A stretch of 64,000 nucleotides of DNA from NCBI GenBank assembly GCA_037414955.1, contig JBBEWH010000021.1, positions 62,001-126,000 of the forward strand, in the 5' to 3' direction. A program made the position numbers and the translations under genes. Positions 41,807-50,322 of this stretch are shown one piece after another (within the stretch, counting starts at the first letter, position 1; each line of letters opens with the position of its first letter). This stretch comes from Phytohabitans sp037414955 (GTDB lineage: Bacteria; Actinomycetota; Actinomycetes; Mycobacteriales; Micromonosporaceae). Below the pieces are notes generated by a model that saw nothing but the letters and a program-made list of their open reading frames with translations, was not told where the DNA came from and made no database searches.

Positions 41807-42714
41807 CCACCACCGCCGAACGCGCCACCCGCTCCGGCGGCGCGCCCAACCTGACCCGCGCGGCGCTCTCCACCCGGCGCCGGGTCACCAACCAGCTCGC
41901 GCTGGGCGCGTTCGTGCTGGCGTTGCTGGTCGCCATCGTCCCGCTCGGCCTGGTCGTCTACGCGGTCATCGCCAAGGGCGGCGGCATCATGAGCGGGGAG
42001 TTCCTCACCGAGGACATCTCCCTGTCGGTACGCCGCACCGGCGGCGGCATGGGCCCGGCGATCATCGGCACGCTGCTCATCACCGGCGCCGCCGCGCTGA
42101 TGGCGGTCCCGCTCGGCGTGTTGGGCGCGATCTACCTCAACGAGTACGGCAAGCAGCGCCCGCTGGCCCGGCTCATCCGGATGCTGGCCGACATCATGAC
42201 CGGCGTGCCGTCGATCATCATGGGCCTGTTCATCTACACGATCTGGGTGCTCACGTTCGAGGCGCGCAGCGGCTTCGCCGGCGCGCTCGCGCTCGCCTGC
42301 CTCATGCTCCCGGTGATCATCCGCAGCACCGAGGAGATGCTCCGCCTCGTGCCGGACGAGCTGCGGCAGGCCAGCCTGGCGCTGGGCGCCCGGAAGTGGC
42401 GCACCACCGTCACCGTCGTGCTCCCCGCGGCGATCTCCGGCATCACCAGCGGTTCGCTGCTGGCCATCGCCCGCGCGGCGGGCGAGACCGCGCCGATCCT
42501 CTTCGTCGTCGGTGCCGTCAACGCCACCAACTGGAATCTCTTCAACGGCGAGAACACCGCGCTGCCCGCGCAGATCTTCAGCAACGCCAGCCAGCCGTTC
42601 CAGGTCGCGCAGGACCGGGCCTGGGGCGCGGCGCTGACCCTGATCGCGATCGTGTTGATCTTCACGATCATCGCCCGCTTCATCGCCAACCGCTTCGCGA
42701 TTAAGGAGCGCTGA
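41803..42714 (+). CDS. pstA: Phosphate ABC transporter permease PstA
   Basis: The 303-residue permease has six membrane segments, MLADIMTGVPSIIMGLFIYT, and the EAA loop QASLALGARKWRTTVTVVLP. The ATG overlaps the pstC stop (ATGA), indicating coupling. It pairs with PstC to form the phosphate channel. Confidence 0.95.
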   Translation: MTTTAERATRSGGAPNLTRAALSTRRRVTNQLALGAFVLALLVAIVPLGLVVYAVIAKGGGIMSGEFLTEDISLSVRRTGGGMGPAIIGTLLITGAAALMAVPLGVLGAIYLNEYGKQRPLARLIRMLADIMTGVPSIIMGLFIYTIWVLTFEARSGFAGALALACLMLPVIIRSTEEMLRLVPDELRQASLALGARKWRTTVTVVLPAAISGITSGSLLAIARAAGETAPILFVVGAVNATNWNLFNGENTALPAQIFSNASQPFQVAQDRAWGAALTLIAIVLIFTIIARFIANRFAIKER

Positions 42715-42717
42715 CCC

Positions 42718-43605
42718 ATGGCTCAATCCCACCCCGAGGTACCGACCGTGACCGACCGCCCTTCCGTCAGCATCAACGCACCCGCCAGCGGCTGGGGCGC
42801 CACCGGCGTCGACACCCCGCAGGTGGCCGGCTCGCCGGTCATGGAACTGAAAGACGTCAGCGTCTTCTACGGCAGCTACGAAGCGGTCCGCGGCACCTCC
42901 ATGCCGATCCGGCAGAACCAGATCACCGCGATGATCGGTCCGTCCGGCTGCGGCAAGTCGACCATCCTGCGCTCGCTCAACCGGATGAACGACCTGGTGG
43001 CCGGGGCCCGGGTCGCCGGCAAGGTGACCTACCACGGCCAGGATCTGTACGCCAAGGACGTCGACCCGATCCAGGTGCGCCGGCGGATCGGCATGGTCTT
43101 CCAGAAGCCCAACCCGTTCCCGAAGTCGATCTTCGACAACGTCGCCTACGGGCTGCGGATCAACGGGATGAAGGACAACCTGTCGGACCGGGTCGAAGAG
43201 GCGCTGGTCGGCGCCGCGCTGTGGGACGAGGTGAAGGACAAGCTCAAGCAGAGCGGCCTGTCCCTCTCCGGCGGCCAGCAGCAGCGCCTGTGCATCGCGC
43301 GCACGATCGCGGTCCGCCCGGACGTGATCCTCATGGACGAGCCCTGCTCGGCGCTCGACCCGATCGCCACCGGCAAGATCGAAGACCTGATGCACGAGCT
43401 GGCGAAGACGTACACCATCGTCATCGTCACGCACAACATGCAGCAGGCCGCCCGGGTGAGCCACTACACGGCGTTCTTCACCGCCGAGGTCGACGACAAG
43501 CAGGTGCGGCACGGCCGGCTGGTCGAGTTCAACGAGACCGGCCGCATCTTCACCAACCCCAGCGACAAGCGCACCGAGGACTACATCACCGGCCGCTTCG
43601 GCTAG
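42718..43605 (+). CDS. pstB: Phosphate ABC transporter ATP-binding protein PstB
   Basis: The 295-residue ATPase has Walker A GPSGCGKST, signature LSLSGGQQQRLCIAR, Walker B VILMDEPCSALDP and the switch His in VTHNMQQAARVSH. The N-terminus is about 40 residues longer than in E. coli PstB, and an internal start (MELKDVSVFYG) is possible. The start lies 3 nt after the pstA stop. The operon ends at palindrome A13. Confidence 0.95.
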   Translation: MAQSHPEVPTVTDRPSVSINAPASGWGATGVDTPQVAGSPVMELKDVSVFYGSYEAVRGTSMPIRQNQITAMIGPSGCGKSTILRSLNRMNDLVAGARVAGKVTYHGQDLYAKDVDPIQVRRRIGMVFQKPNPFPKSIFDNVAYGLRINGMKDNLSDRVEEALVGAALWDEVKDKLKQSGLSLSGGQQQRLCIARTIAVRPDVILMDEPCSALDPIATGKIEDLMHELAKTYTIVIVTHNMQQAARVSHYTAFFTAEVDDKQVRHGRLVEFNETGRIFTNPSDKRTEDYITGRFG

Positions 43606-43611
43606 GCCCTC

Positions 43612-43667
43612 CATGATCAAGGCGTCCTTCATGTCGTTATCACGACGTGAAGGACGCCTTGATCATG
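43612..43667. repeat. Palindrome family A, copy A13 (56 nt)
   Basis: Centre CATGTCGTTATCACGACGTG forms a stem with one U-G wobble in plus-strand RNA. It ends the pst operon on the left and gives the TGA of the convergent NUDIX gene on the right. Confidence 0.92.
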
Positions 43668-44361
43668 AGATGAGGAACCGGACGGTGCCGTCGGGGGAAA
43701 GCTCGACGCGCGGCGTCACGGGCGTCGCCGCGTCGCGGTCGGCCGCCGCACGCAAGACGGCGGCCACATCCGGGTACGTGGACAGCGCGCGCACCAACAC
43801 GATGGTGGGCGGAAGCATCGCGATCTCACCGGCCTCGTACCCGGCCACCGCCTCCGCCGGAGAAATCCACAGTGTCTGGTCGGCTTCGCCCGAGATATCG
43901 CGCGGCTGCTCGCCTTCAGGCAGGGCGGCGACGAAGAAGTAGGTGTCGAAGCGGCGCGCCTCGAACTCGGGCGTGATCCAGCGCGCCCACGGCTCGAGTA
44001 GCTCCGGCCGCAGCCGCACGCCGGTCTCCTCGAAGACCTCGCGCATCGCCGCTGCGACCACGGCCCCGGCCTCCTCGGGCGGCCGACCCAGCCGGCGGGC
44101 CCACTCGTCCGGCGACGGCACGGCGGCGTCCGCGTCAGCCGGGTCGACGCTCCCGCCCGGAAACACGTACATGCCCGAGGCGAACGCCATCGAGGCGGCG
44201 CGCCGCAGCAGGTAGACCTCGAAGCCGGAAGCGGCCGGTCGGAGCAACGCCACCGTCGCCGCGGCCCGGGGCGTCGCCGGCGGCCCGGCCTCCCCGGCGT
44301 GATGCTGCCGGATCCGCGCGACCAGTGCCTCCGGCAGCCGCCACCCGTCCGCGTCCGTCAT
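43663..44361 (-). CDS. NUDIX hydrolase
   Basis: The 232-residue protein has a Nudix box split by an insertion: GGSVDPADADAAV, then AAMREVFEETGV with the metal-binding REVFEETG. The insertion and C-terminal extension resemble NUDT19-like (peroxisomal-type) CoA diphosphatases. The substrate is likely a nucleoside diphosphate derivative such as CoA. The ATG overlaps the upstream AbiEii-like stop (ATGA). The TGA is in palindrome A13. Confidence 0.88.
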   Translation of the reverse strand: MTDADGWRLPEALVARIRQHHAGEAGPPATPRAAATVALLRPAASGFEVYLLRRAASMAFASGMYVFPGGSVDPADADAAVPSPDEWARRLGRPPEEAGAVVAAAMREVFEETGVRLRPELLEPWARWITPEFEARRFDTYFFVAALPEGEQPRDISGEADQTLWISPAEAVAGYEAGEIAMLPPTIVLVRALSTYPDVAAVLRAAADRDAATPVTPRVELSPDGTVRFLIS

Positions 44362-45005
44362 CGCGCCCCGGCGATCTCGTCAGCCCAGCGCACCAGCCGC
44401 TCCTGCAGGGCCGCCACCTGCTGGCCCGTCAACTGGTACGGCGCGAAGGCGCTCGCCGGCAGCCGGCGTACGGCCCGGAGCGCCTCAGCGAACATGTCGT
44501 TGTCGAAGCCGGGGTCGTGGTCAGCCGCAAGGCGCAGCAGCTCACCGCCCGTGTAGCGATCGGAGGTCAGCGCACCGTGCACGTCGACATAATCACGGAC
44601 CTCCGCACGACCGAAGAGGGCGCATATCTTGTTGGCCACCGCGTCGTCGGGGTGCAGCACCGGGCCGATCGCGAGTTGTACCGGCGGGTACGCCCGCCAG
44701 TCGACGCCGAGCTCGACGATGCTCGCCGCCTTCGTTTCCGGATCGGTCACCGTAAGCCGCGCGAACGTCGCCCCCTCCCGCTCGACGCTGACGTCCAAGC
44801 GGTCGGCGCGGTAGGCGGCGACTACGTCGGCCACCGCGACTGGAAACTCCGCGGTCGCATCGGCGCTGGTGAACAGGTCGACGTCCTTAGAGAGCCGCTC
44901 CACGAAGCCGTGCGCCTGCACCGCATACCCGCCGGCCAGGCAGAAGCCGTAGCGCGCGGACGCGGCGAGGCCCACCCGAGCGAGCCGCTCGTGAAAGGGA
45001 TCCAT
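44358..45005 (-). CDS. AbiEii/AbiGii-type nucleotidyltransferase (putative toxin)
   Basis: The 215-residue nucleotidyltransferase-fold protein has the Gly pair in FCLAGGYAVQAHG (25-26) and the metal site SKDVDLF (Asp41, Asp43). IVELGVDWRAYPPV and VANKICALFGRAEVRDYVDV follow as in AbiEii proteins. AbiEii toxins add nucleotides to tRNA or other targets. Domestic roles are possible. It starts 4 nt after a 106-residue upstream gene and overlaps NUDIX, forming a three-gene operon. Confidence 0.82.
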   Translation of the reverse strand: MDPFHERLARVGLAASARYGFCLAGGYAVQAHGFVERLSKDVDLFTSADATAEFPVAVADVVAAYRADRLDVSVEREGATFARLTVTDPETKAASIVELGVDWRAYPPVQLAIGPVLHPDDAVANKICALFGRAEVRDYVDVHGALTSDRYTGGELLRLAADHDPGFDNDMFAEALRAVRRLPASAFAPYQLTGQQVAALQERLVRWADEIAGAR

Positions 45006-45009
45006 GCCG

Positions 45010-45330
45010 CTACGCCGCCCGGAGGCCGCCGAAGCGACCTTCCCACAGGTCGCGGACTCTGCGGGGCAGGTAGAGGCGGCGCCATACCTGGCGCAAAGTC
45101 TGCCCGTCGAGATAGGCCCGCAAGTCCTCGACCCGCATGGACTCGCGGATCACCCGTTCGTACATCAGGGACAACTCGCGAATATCGGATAGGTCGTAGC
45201 GGCTCTGTTCGGACCAGTCCAGGCGCAGCGGCAACTCGACCACCCCGCTCGTCGGGCCGGTCAGCTCCTCGAGCGTCTCCGGCACCGTGTAGGGGCGGCC
45301 GTCCTCGTAGCGGATCCGCGCCTGCGCCAT
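45010..45330 (-). CDS. Putative partner of the AbiEii-like protein
   Basis: The 106-residue acidic/basic mixed protein is not an AbiEi-type winged-helix antitoxin by eye. It includes WSEQSRYDLSDIRELSLMYE, VEDLRAYLDGQTLRQVWRRL and LPRRVRDLWEGRFGGL. Position directly before an AbiEii-like gene suggests an antitoxin or target-specificity role, which is inference. The ATG at 45330 follows CATACT (45342-45337) by 6 nt. Confidence 0.7.
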   Translation of the reverse strand: MAQARIRYEDGRPYTVPETLEELTGPTSGVVELPLRLDWSEQSRYDLSDIRELSLMYERVIRESMRVEDLRAYLDGQTLRQVWRRLYLPRRVRDLWEGRFGGLRAA

Positions 45331-45363
45331 GCCTTCAGTATGCCTTGGCCAGCGCACCCGCCT

Positions 45364-45419
45364 CATGATCAAGGCGTCCCTCAAGTAGTTAGAACGACTT
45401 GAGGGACGCCTTGATCATG
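45364..45419. repeat. Palindrome family A, copy A14 (56 nt, between divergent genes)
   Basis: CAAGTAGTTAGAACGACTTG centre, intact arms. It lies between the promoters of the AbiEii partner (-) and the oxidoreductase (+), outside any 3' end. Confidence 0.9.
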
Positions 45420-45439
45420 GCAGTGGCACGGGATGGCCG

Positions 45440-45445
45440 TACGAT
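45440..45445 (+). promoter_or_regulatory. -10 box of leaderless oxidoreductase gene
   Basis: TACGAT ends 7 nt before the ATG at 45453. A longer frame would start inside palindrome A14. Confidence 0.5.
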
Positions 45446-45452
45446 CCGGGGC

Positions 45453-46433
45453 ATGAGTGACCGCGTACGTTGGGGAATTCTGGCCACCGGCGGCATCGCC
45501 ACGGCCTTCGTCGAAGACCTGCGGCTGCTGCCCGACGCGGAGGTGGTCGCGGTCGGCTCCCGCAGCCAGGAGTCGGCCGAGGCGTTCGCCGCGCAACACG
45601 ACATCCCGCGGGCGTACGGGTCTTGGACCGAGCTGGCCGCGGACGCCGACCTCGACGTCGTGTACGTGGCGACGCCGCACTCGGCGCACTACGCGGCCGC
45701 CCGGATCTGCCTGGAGGCGGGCCGGGCGGTGCTGTGCGAGAAGCCGTTCACGCTCGACCTCAACACCAGCGCCGAGTTGGTCGACCTGGCACGCGAGCGC
45801 GGCCTCTTCCTCATGGAGGCCTTGTGGATGCGCTGCAACCCGGTCATCCGCCAGCTGGCCTCGCTCGTCGCCGACGGGGCGATCGGCGAGGTGCGGTCGG
45901 TGCATGCCGATTTCTCGCTGGCCGGCCCGTTCGAGCCGACCCACCGGCTGCGTGCGCCGGCGCTGGGCGGCGGCGCCCTGCTCGACCTCGGTGTGTACCC
46001 GATCCACCTGGCGCACCTGCTGCTGGGCGTGCCGGATCACGTGCGGGCCTGGGCGAAGCTCTCCCCGGAGGGCGTCGACGAGAACACCGGCATCGTCTTC
46101 GGGTACGACTCGGGCGCGCTCGCCGCGCTCACCTGCGCCATCGTCCGGGGTACGCCGATTACCGGCCTCATCACCGGCAGCGCCGGCCGGATCGAGCTGC
46201 CGCCCGCGTTCTTCGCGGCTCGGGAGTTCACGCTGCACCGCGACGGCGCGGAGCCGGAGGTGTTCCGCGGCCCCACCGAGGGTCGCGGCTACCACCACGA
46301 GGCGGCCGAGGTGCACCGCTGCCTGCGGGAGGGCCTGCTGGAGAGCCCGCTCCTGCCCCATGCCGCCACGCTGGAGGTCATGCACCTGCTGGACCAGATC
46401 CGCGACCAGATCGGCGTCGACTACCCCTCATGA
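45453..46433 (+). CDS. Gfo/Idh/MocA family oxidoreductase
   Basis: The 326-residue NAD(P)-dependent oxidoreductase has a Rossmann start WGILATGGIATAF, AVLCEKPFTL (the conserved Lys-Pro) and LLDLGVYPIHLAH. Family members act on sugars, inositols or dihydrodiols. The EALWMRC segment resembles dimeric dihydrodiol dehydrogenase-like members. It is preceded by TACGAT with a 7-nt gap. The TGA is in the left arm of palindrome A15. Confidence 0.9.
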   Translation: MSDRVRWGILATGGIATAFVEDLRLLPDAEVVAVGSRSQESAEAFAAQHDIPRAYGSWTELAADADLDVVYVATPHSAHYAAARICLEAGRAVLCEKPFTLDLNTSAELVDLARERGLFLMEALWMRCNPVIRQLASLVADGAIGEVRSVHADFSLAGPFEPTHRLRAPALGGGALLDLGVYPIHLAHLLLGVPDHVRAWAKLSPEGVDENTGIVFGYDSGALAALTCAIVRGTPITGLITGSAGRIELPPAFFAAREFTLHRDGAEPEVFRGPTEGRGYHHEAAEVHRCLREGLLESPLLPHAATLEVMHLLDQIRDQIGVDYPS

Positions 46434-46686
46434 TCAAGGCGTAGTCGGCAGCTGCGGACACCGTCTGATCTTGACCGGGCGGCGCAAGCCCGACCGATTT
46501 GTCCAGGGCTTGCCGTCGTAATCGCCCGTTGATCGAGGGCTTGCCGTGGCGGTTTATAGATCAACCCGGGACGATAAGCCCTCGATCGACGAGAATGAGC
46601 GACGATAAGCCCTCGATCAACGCGGCGGCCGCTCCGCCCGGGCGGAGCGGGTGGTTGCTTGGATCTGGAGGGCATCCTTGATCATG
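46429..46686. repeat. Split palindrome A15 with nested family C repeats
   Basis: Left tip CATGATCAAGGCG (46429-46441) and right tip GGCATCCTTGATCATG (46671-46686) look like the two ends of a family A element separated by about 230 nt. The interior holds two nested family C pairs (AGGGCTTGCCGTCG..., GATCGAGGGCTTGCCG with ACGATAAGCCCTCGATC twice, 46499-46621) and a perfect 18-nt palindrome (46631-46648). The two tips still provide the stops of the oxidoreductase and of pitA. Confidence 0.75.
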
Positions 46687-47686
46687 AGAAGAGCGGGCGG
46701 ACCAGGAAGTAGACGAGACTGGCGATGAGGCCCGCCGCCGGGAACGTCAGCACCCAGGCGCCGACGATGTTGCCCGCGACGCCCCACCGGACCGCCGACA
46801 GCCGCTTCGTGGCGCCCACGCCCATGATGGCCGAGGTGATCGTGTGCGTGGTGGAAATCGGGGCGCCCAGCACCAACGCGTTGAAGTACAGCACCGAGCT
46901 GGCGACCGTCTCGGCCGCGAAGCCCTCCGGCGGCCGCAGGTCGATGATCTTCCGGCCGAGCGTGCGGATGATCCGCCAGCCACCGGCGTAGGTGCCGAGC
47001 GCCAGCACCGTCGCCGACGTCCAGAAGGCCCACTCGGGGATCGTGCCCGGGTCGTCCTGGTACCCGCCGACGTAGAGCGCCAGCACGATGACGCCGATGG
47101 TCTTCGCGGCGTCCTGCATGCCGTGGCCGACGGACATGGCGGCCGCCGAAACCGTCTGCGCCCAGCGGAAGCCGCGGTTCAGCCTGCCGGGGTGACCGTT
47201 CCGGAACGTCCACATCACGGCCAGCATCGCCAGATAGCCGAGGCCGAATCCGACCAGCGGCGACAGCACCATCGGGAGCACCACGCTCTTGAGGATGCCG
47301 CTCCACAGCACGGTGCTGGACGCGGCGAGCGTCGCGCCCACCAGGCCGCCGATCAACGCGTGCGACGACGAGGAGGGCAGGCCGAAGTACCAGGTGATGA
47401 GGTTCCAGACGATCGCGCCGAGCACGCCCGCGAAGACGATGCTCAGGCTGGACCGGCCGGTGGGCAGCTCGACCAGCCCGCTGCCAACGGTCTTGGCCAC
47501 GTCTTCACCGAAGTGGGCGCCGATGAAGTTGCCCACCGCGGCCATGATGAGCGCCACCCGGGGCGTGAGCGCCCGGGTGGAGACGCTGGTCGCGATCGCG
47601 TTCGCGGCGTCGTGGAAGCCGTTGGTGTAGTCGAACACCATCGCGATGACGATCACCGCGAGGACGGCGACTAGCTCTGCGCTCAA
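46682..47686 (-). CDS. pitA: Low-affinity inorganic phosphate transporter (Pit)
   Basis: The 334-residue PiT-family permease carries the duplicated signature: TNGFHDAANAIATSVSTRAL near the N-terminus and SVGHGMQDAAKTIGVIVLAL in the middle. It imports metal-phosphate with protons. About ten membrane segments. It follows the DUF47 gene by 3 nt (accessory protein first). PHO-box-like repeats upstream of the operon suggest RegX3 control. Its TGA is in the right arm of A15. Confidence 0.93.
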   Translation of the reverse strand: MSAELVAVLAVIVIAMVFDYTNGFHDAANAIATSVSTRALTPRVALIMAAVGNFIGAHFGEDVAKTVGSGLVELPTGRSSLSIVFAGVLGAIVWNLITWYFGLPSSSSHALIGGLVGATLAASSTVLWSGILKSVVLPMVLSPLVGFGLGYLAMLAVMWTFRNGHPGRLNRGFRWAQTVSAAAMSVGHGMQDAAKTIGVIVLALYVGGYQDDPGTIPEWAFWTSATVLALGTYAGGWRIIRTLGRKIIDLRPPEGFAAETVASSVLYFNALVLGAPISTTHTITSAIMGVGATKRLSAVRWGVAGNIVGAWVLTFPAAGLIASLVYFLVRPLFS

Positions 47687-47689
47687 GGA

Positions 47690-48316
47690 CTACGACTCCT
47701 TGACCGCGATGGTTTCGATCGTGTTGGCCACATGCTCGAACGCGTCGCAGGCCGCCTCCAACTCGTCGGCGACCTCCTTCATCTTCAACACGGTCAACGC
47801 GTCGTACTCTCCGGAGAAGAGCCTGACCAGCAGCATCCGGTACGCCCGGTCGCCGTCGTTCTCCAGCCGGTTGCACTCGATCCAGTAGTCCTCGAGGTCC
47901 TTCATCGAGCGCAGCCGCGGCATCGCGTCGGCGGTCAGCTTCGCCTGCGTGTCCAGCACGGCGATCAGCTCGTGCATCTCGCGCGGCAGGGAGGGCAACT
48001 TGGTCAGCCCGTACAGGTAGAGCAGGCTGCCGACCGCCTCGAGGTGGTCCATCACGTCGTCGAGCTGCGAGCCCAGCTTGTAGATGTCCTCGCGGTCGAA
48101 GGGCGTGATGAAGGTCGAGTTGATCTTCTTGTAGAGCTCGTGGGTGATCTGATCGCTGTCGTGTTCCACCTCGGTGAGTCGTTCGCTCACGGCCTGCACG
48201 TCCACGCCGGGCAGGGCGAGCTCATTGAGCAATTCCGTGCCGCGCACGAGGTTCTGCGCGGCGCGGGTGAAGAGCTCGTAGAAGGCGCCCTCGGTGGGGC
48301 GGAAGGAAAACTTCAC
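47690..48316 (-). CDS. DUF47 (PhoU-like) Pit accessory protein
   Basis: The 208-residue PhoU-like helical protein of the TIGR00153/DUF47 family shows VRGTELLNELALPGVD, EHDSDQITHELYKKINSTF and TPFDREDIYKLGSQLDDVMD. It almost always pairs with Pit transporters and probably regulates them. GTG start at 48316 with GAGG upstream. First gene of the operon. Confidence 0.93.
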   Translation of the reverse strand: MKFSFRPTEGAFYELFTRAAQNLVRGTELLNELALPGVDVQAVSERLTEVEHDSDQITHELYKKINSTFITPFDREDIYKLGSQLDDVMDHLEAVGSLLYLYGLTKLPSLPREMHELIAVLDTQAKLTADAMPRLRSMKDLEDYWIECNRLENDGDRAYRMLLVRLFSGEYDALTVLKMKEVADELEAACDAFEHVANTIETIAVKES

Positions 48317-48359
48317 GAGGCGACCTCAGGCGGGTGCGGGTGGGCGGGTGAGGCATGCG

Positions 48360-48458
48360 GGTGAACCTCCGGGGAATGCTAGGTAACGCCTGAACAGCTC
48401 GAACAGGCAGCTACCCCGATCATGGGGTGCTTCACCCACGGTTCACGTACTGTTCATC
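48360..48458. promoter_or_regulatory. PHO-box-like repeats upstream of the pit operon
   Basis: CTTCACC (48430), GTTCACG (48441) and GTTCATC (48452) are spaced exactly 11 nt apart. A reverse-strand GTTCACC lies at 48360-48366. The array overlaps the ppk2 stop and lies about 110-140 nt upstream of the DUF47-pit start. Confidence 0.65.
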
Positions 48459-49325
48459 TTGAACATGACTTTCCGTGGTTAGTCGTTGACGCTCCGCATC
48501 GACATCGAAGTCAGCTCGCGGATATGCCAGGTCCATCCCCGCAAGGGCCTCGCGTACCAGGTGCGCGACCGCCCAGTCGCGGTACCACTTCCGGTCGGCC
48601 GGCACCACGTACCACGGCGCTTCGTCCGTGCTGCACCGGCTGAGCGCCTCGGTGTACGCCGCCTGGTAGTCCGCCCACCGCGCGCGGGCGTCCACGTCGC
48701 CCGGGTTGTACTTCCAGTGCTTCGTCGGGTCGGTCAGCCGTTCCAGCAGGCGCTTCCGCTGCTCGTCGTACGAGATGTGCAGCATGACCTTCAGCAGCCT
48801 GTAGCTGCCGTTGACCAACTCCTGCTCGAAGCCGTTGATCTGCCAGTACCGGGACCGCCAGGTGCGCTCCGGCACCAGCTCCTCGACCCGCGCCACCAGC
48901 ACGTCCTCGTAGTGTGACCGGTTGAACACGCCCACCTGGCCGGCGAGCGGCAGTGCGCGCCGGATCCGCCACAGGAAGTCGTGCGCCAGCTCCTCCTCGG
49001 TCGGCGGCCCGAACGCGACGATGTGCAGGCCGAGCGGGTTCATCGCGCCGGCCACCTTCTTGATGGTGCCGTCCTTGCCACCGCAGTCCATGGCCTGGAG
49101 CACCAGCAGGAGGCGCCGCCGGTCGCCATCGGCCTGCGCGCCCGCGTACAGCATCTCCTGATACCGGGCCAGCTCGGCGCCGATGCCCGCCAGCTGCGCG
49201 CGGGCCCAGACCTTGGCGTCCCTTCCGGTCACCTTCCGGCCGGGCAGGCCGGGCGTGGACCGTGGGTCGATGTCCGTGAGGTCCACCGCTGGACCGACGC
49301 GCAAGAGGTCTCCCACAGAGGTCAT
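48432..49325 (-). CDS. ppk2: Polyphosphate kinase 2
   Basis: The 297-residue PPK2-family kinase has a Walker-A-like loop AMDCGGKDGTIKKV, the lid VFNRSHYEDVLVARV and the C-terminal PWYVVPADRKWYRDWAV. It transfers phosphate between polyphosphate and nucleotides, so it belongs with the phosphate-storage theme. The ATG at 49325 is only 27 nt from the start of the divergent sigma factor. Confidence 0.93.
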   Translation of the reverse strand: MTSVGDLLRVGPAVDLTDIDPRSTPGLPGRKVTGRDAKVWARAQLAGIGAELARYQEMLYAGAQADGDRRRLLLVLQAMDCGGKDGTIKKVAGAMNPLGLHIVAFGPPTEEELAHDFLWRIRRALPLAGQVGVFNRSHYEDVLVARVEELVPERTWRSRYWQINGFEQELVNGSYRLLKVMLHISYDEQRKRLLERLTDPTKHWKYNPGDVDARARWADYQAAYTEALSRCSTDEAPWYVVPADRKWYRDWAVAHLVREALAGMDLAYPRADFDVDAERQRLTTESHVQDEQYVNRG

Positions 49326-49352
49326 CGCCTGATCATCCCGCACACTGGACGT

Positions 49353-50270
49353 ATGCGGGACCTGGCGGAAGAGTTCGAGGCCGAGCGCGACCACCTGACA
49401 GCCGTGGCGTACCGGATGCTCGGCAGCCGTGCCGAGGCCGAAGACGCCGTCCAGGAGGCCTGGCTGCGGTACGCGAACGCGCTCACCGACCCCGCGGCCC
49501 GCGCGGAGGTGCGCGACCTGCGTGCCTGGCTCACCACCGCGGTCAGCCGCATCTGCCTCGACGTGCTGCGCTCCCCGCGGGTGCGGCGCGAGGGGTTCCC
49601 GAGTCAGTGGCTGCCGGAGCCGATCGTGGAGCGGGTGCCCGCCGGGCCCGACCCGGCCGACCTCGCGGCGCGCACCGATCAGGTGGGCATGGCGCTGCTG
49701 GTGGTGCTGGAGAAGCTGACCCCCGAGCAGCGGGTGGCGTTCGTGCTGCACGACGTGTTCGGGGTGCCGTTCGAGAACGTCGCGGAGGTGCTGGGCATCA
49801 CGCCGGTCGCGGCCCGCCAGCACGCGTCCCGGGCCCGCCGCGCGGTCACCGACGGCCAGCCCCGGCACACCGCCGACCTCGCCGAGCAGCGCCGGGTGCT
49901 CGCCGCCTTCACCGCGGCGACCCAGTCCGGCGACGTCAACGCGCTGCTGTCGGTGCTCGCACCGGACGTCGTCATGATCGGCGACGGCGGCGGCGTCTTC
50001 CCCGCCGCGGGGCGGCCGGTCAGCGGCCGCGACCAGGTGGCGACTCTCCTCAAGGGACTGTCCCGGCTGGCCGACCGGAGCATGACCCTCGTGCGGGCGG
50101 CGCCGGTGCTGGTCAACGGCGCGCTCGGCATGCAGTGGGAAGGCGCGTACAAGGGCCGGCCGATCCGCGCGGTCATGGCCATGACCATCGCCGACGGCCG
50201 GATCACCGCGATCTACAACCAGCTCAGCCCCGACAAGGTCGCGGCAGTCCCACCCCTGCCCTCCCCATGA
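49353..50270 (+). CDS. ECF sigma factor with SnoaL-like C-terminal domain (SigJ/ECF41 type)
   Basis: The 305-residue sigma-70 family protein has region 2 (LTAVAYRMLGSRAEAEDAVQ, ARAEVRDLRAWLTTAVSRI), region 4 (LEKLTPEQRVAFVLHDVFGV, VAARQHASRARRAV) and a C-terminal NTF2/SnoaL-like domain (VNALLSVLAPDVVMIGDGGG). In ECF41 sigmas this extension controls activity without a classical anti-sigma. CACACT lies 6 nt upstream of the ATG. The TGA is in palindrome A16. Confidence 0.9.
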   Translation: MRDLAEEFEAERDHLTAVAYRMLGSRAEAEDAVQEAWLRYANALTDPAARAEVRDLRAWLTTAVSRICLDVLRSPRVRREGFPSQWLPEPIVERVPAGPDPADLAARTDQVGMALLVVLEKLTPEQRVAFVLHDVFGVPFENVAEVLGITPVAARQHASRARRAVTDGQPRHTADLAEQRRVLAAFTAATQSGDVNALLSVLAPDVVMIGDGGGVFPAAGRPVSGRDQVATLLKGLSRLADRSMTLVRAAPVLVNGALGMQWEGAYKGRPIRAVMAMTIADGRITAIYNQLSPDKVAAVPPLPSP

Positions 50271-50321
50271 TCAAGGCGTCCGTCACGGCGGTATGACTAC
50301 GTGAAGGACGCCTTGATCATG
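50266..50321. repeat. Palindrome family A, copy A16 (56 nt)
   Basis: Outer arms intact; the centre GTCACGGCGGTATGACTACGTG is partly paired. Convergent sigma gene (TGA in left arm) and DUF402 gene. Confidence 0.9.
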
Positions 50322-50322
50322 G

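Noticed and set aside
46499..46681. Short frame inside the split palindrome region
   Set aside because: Consists of family C repeat arms; no start signal or homology.
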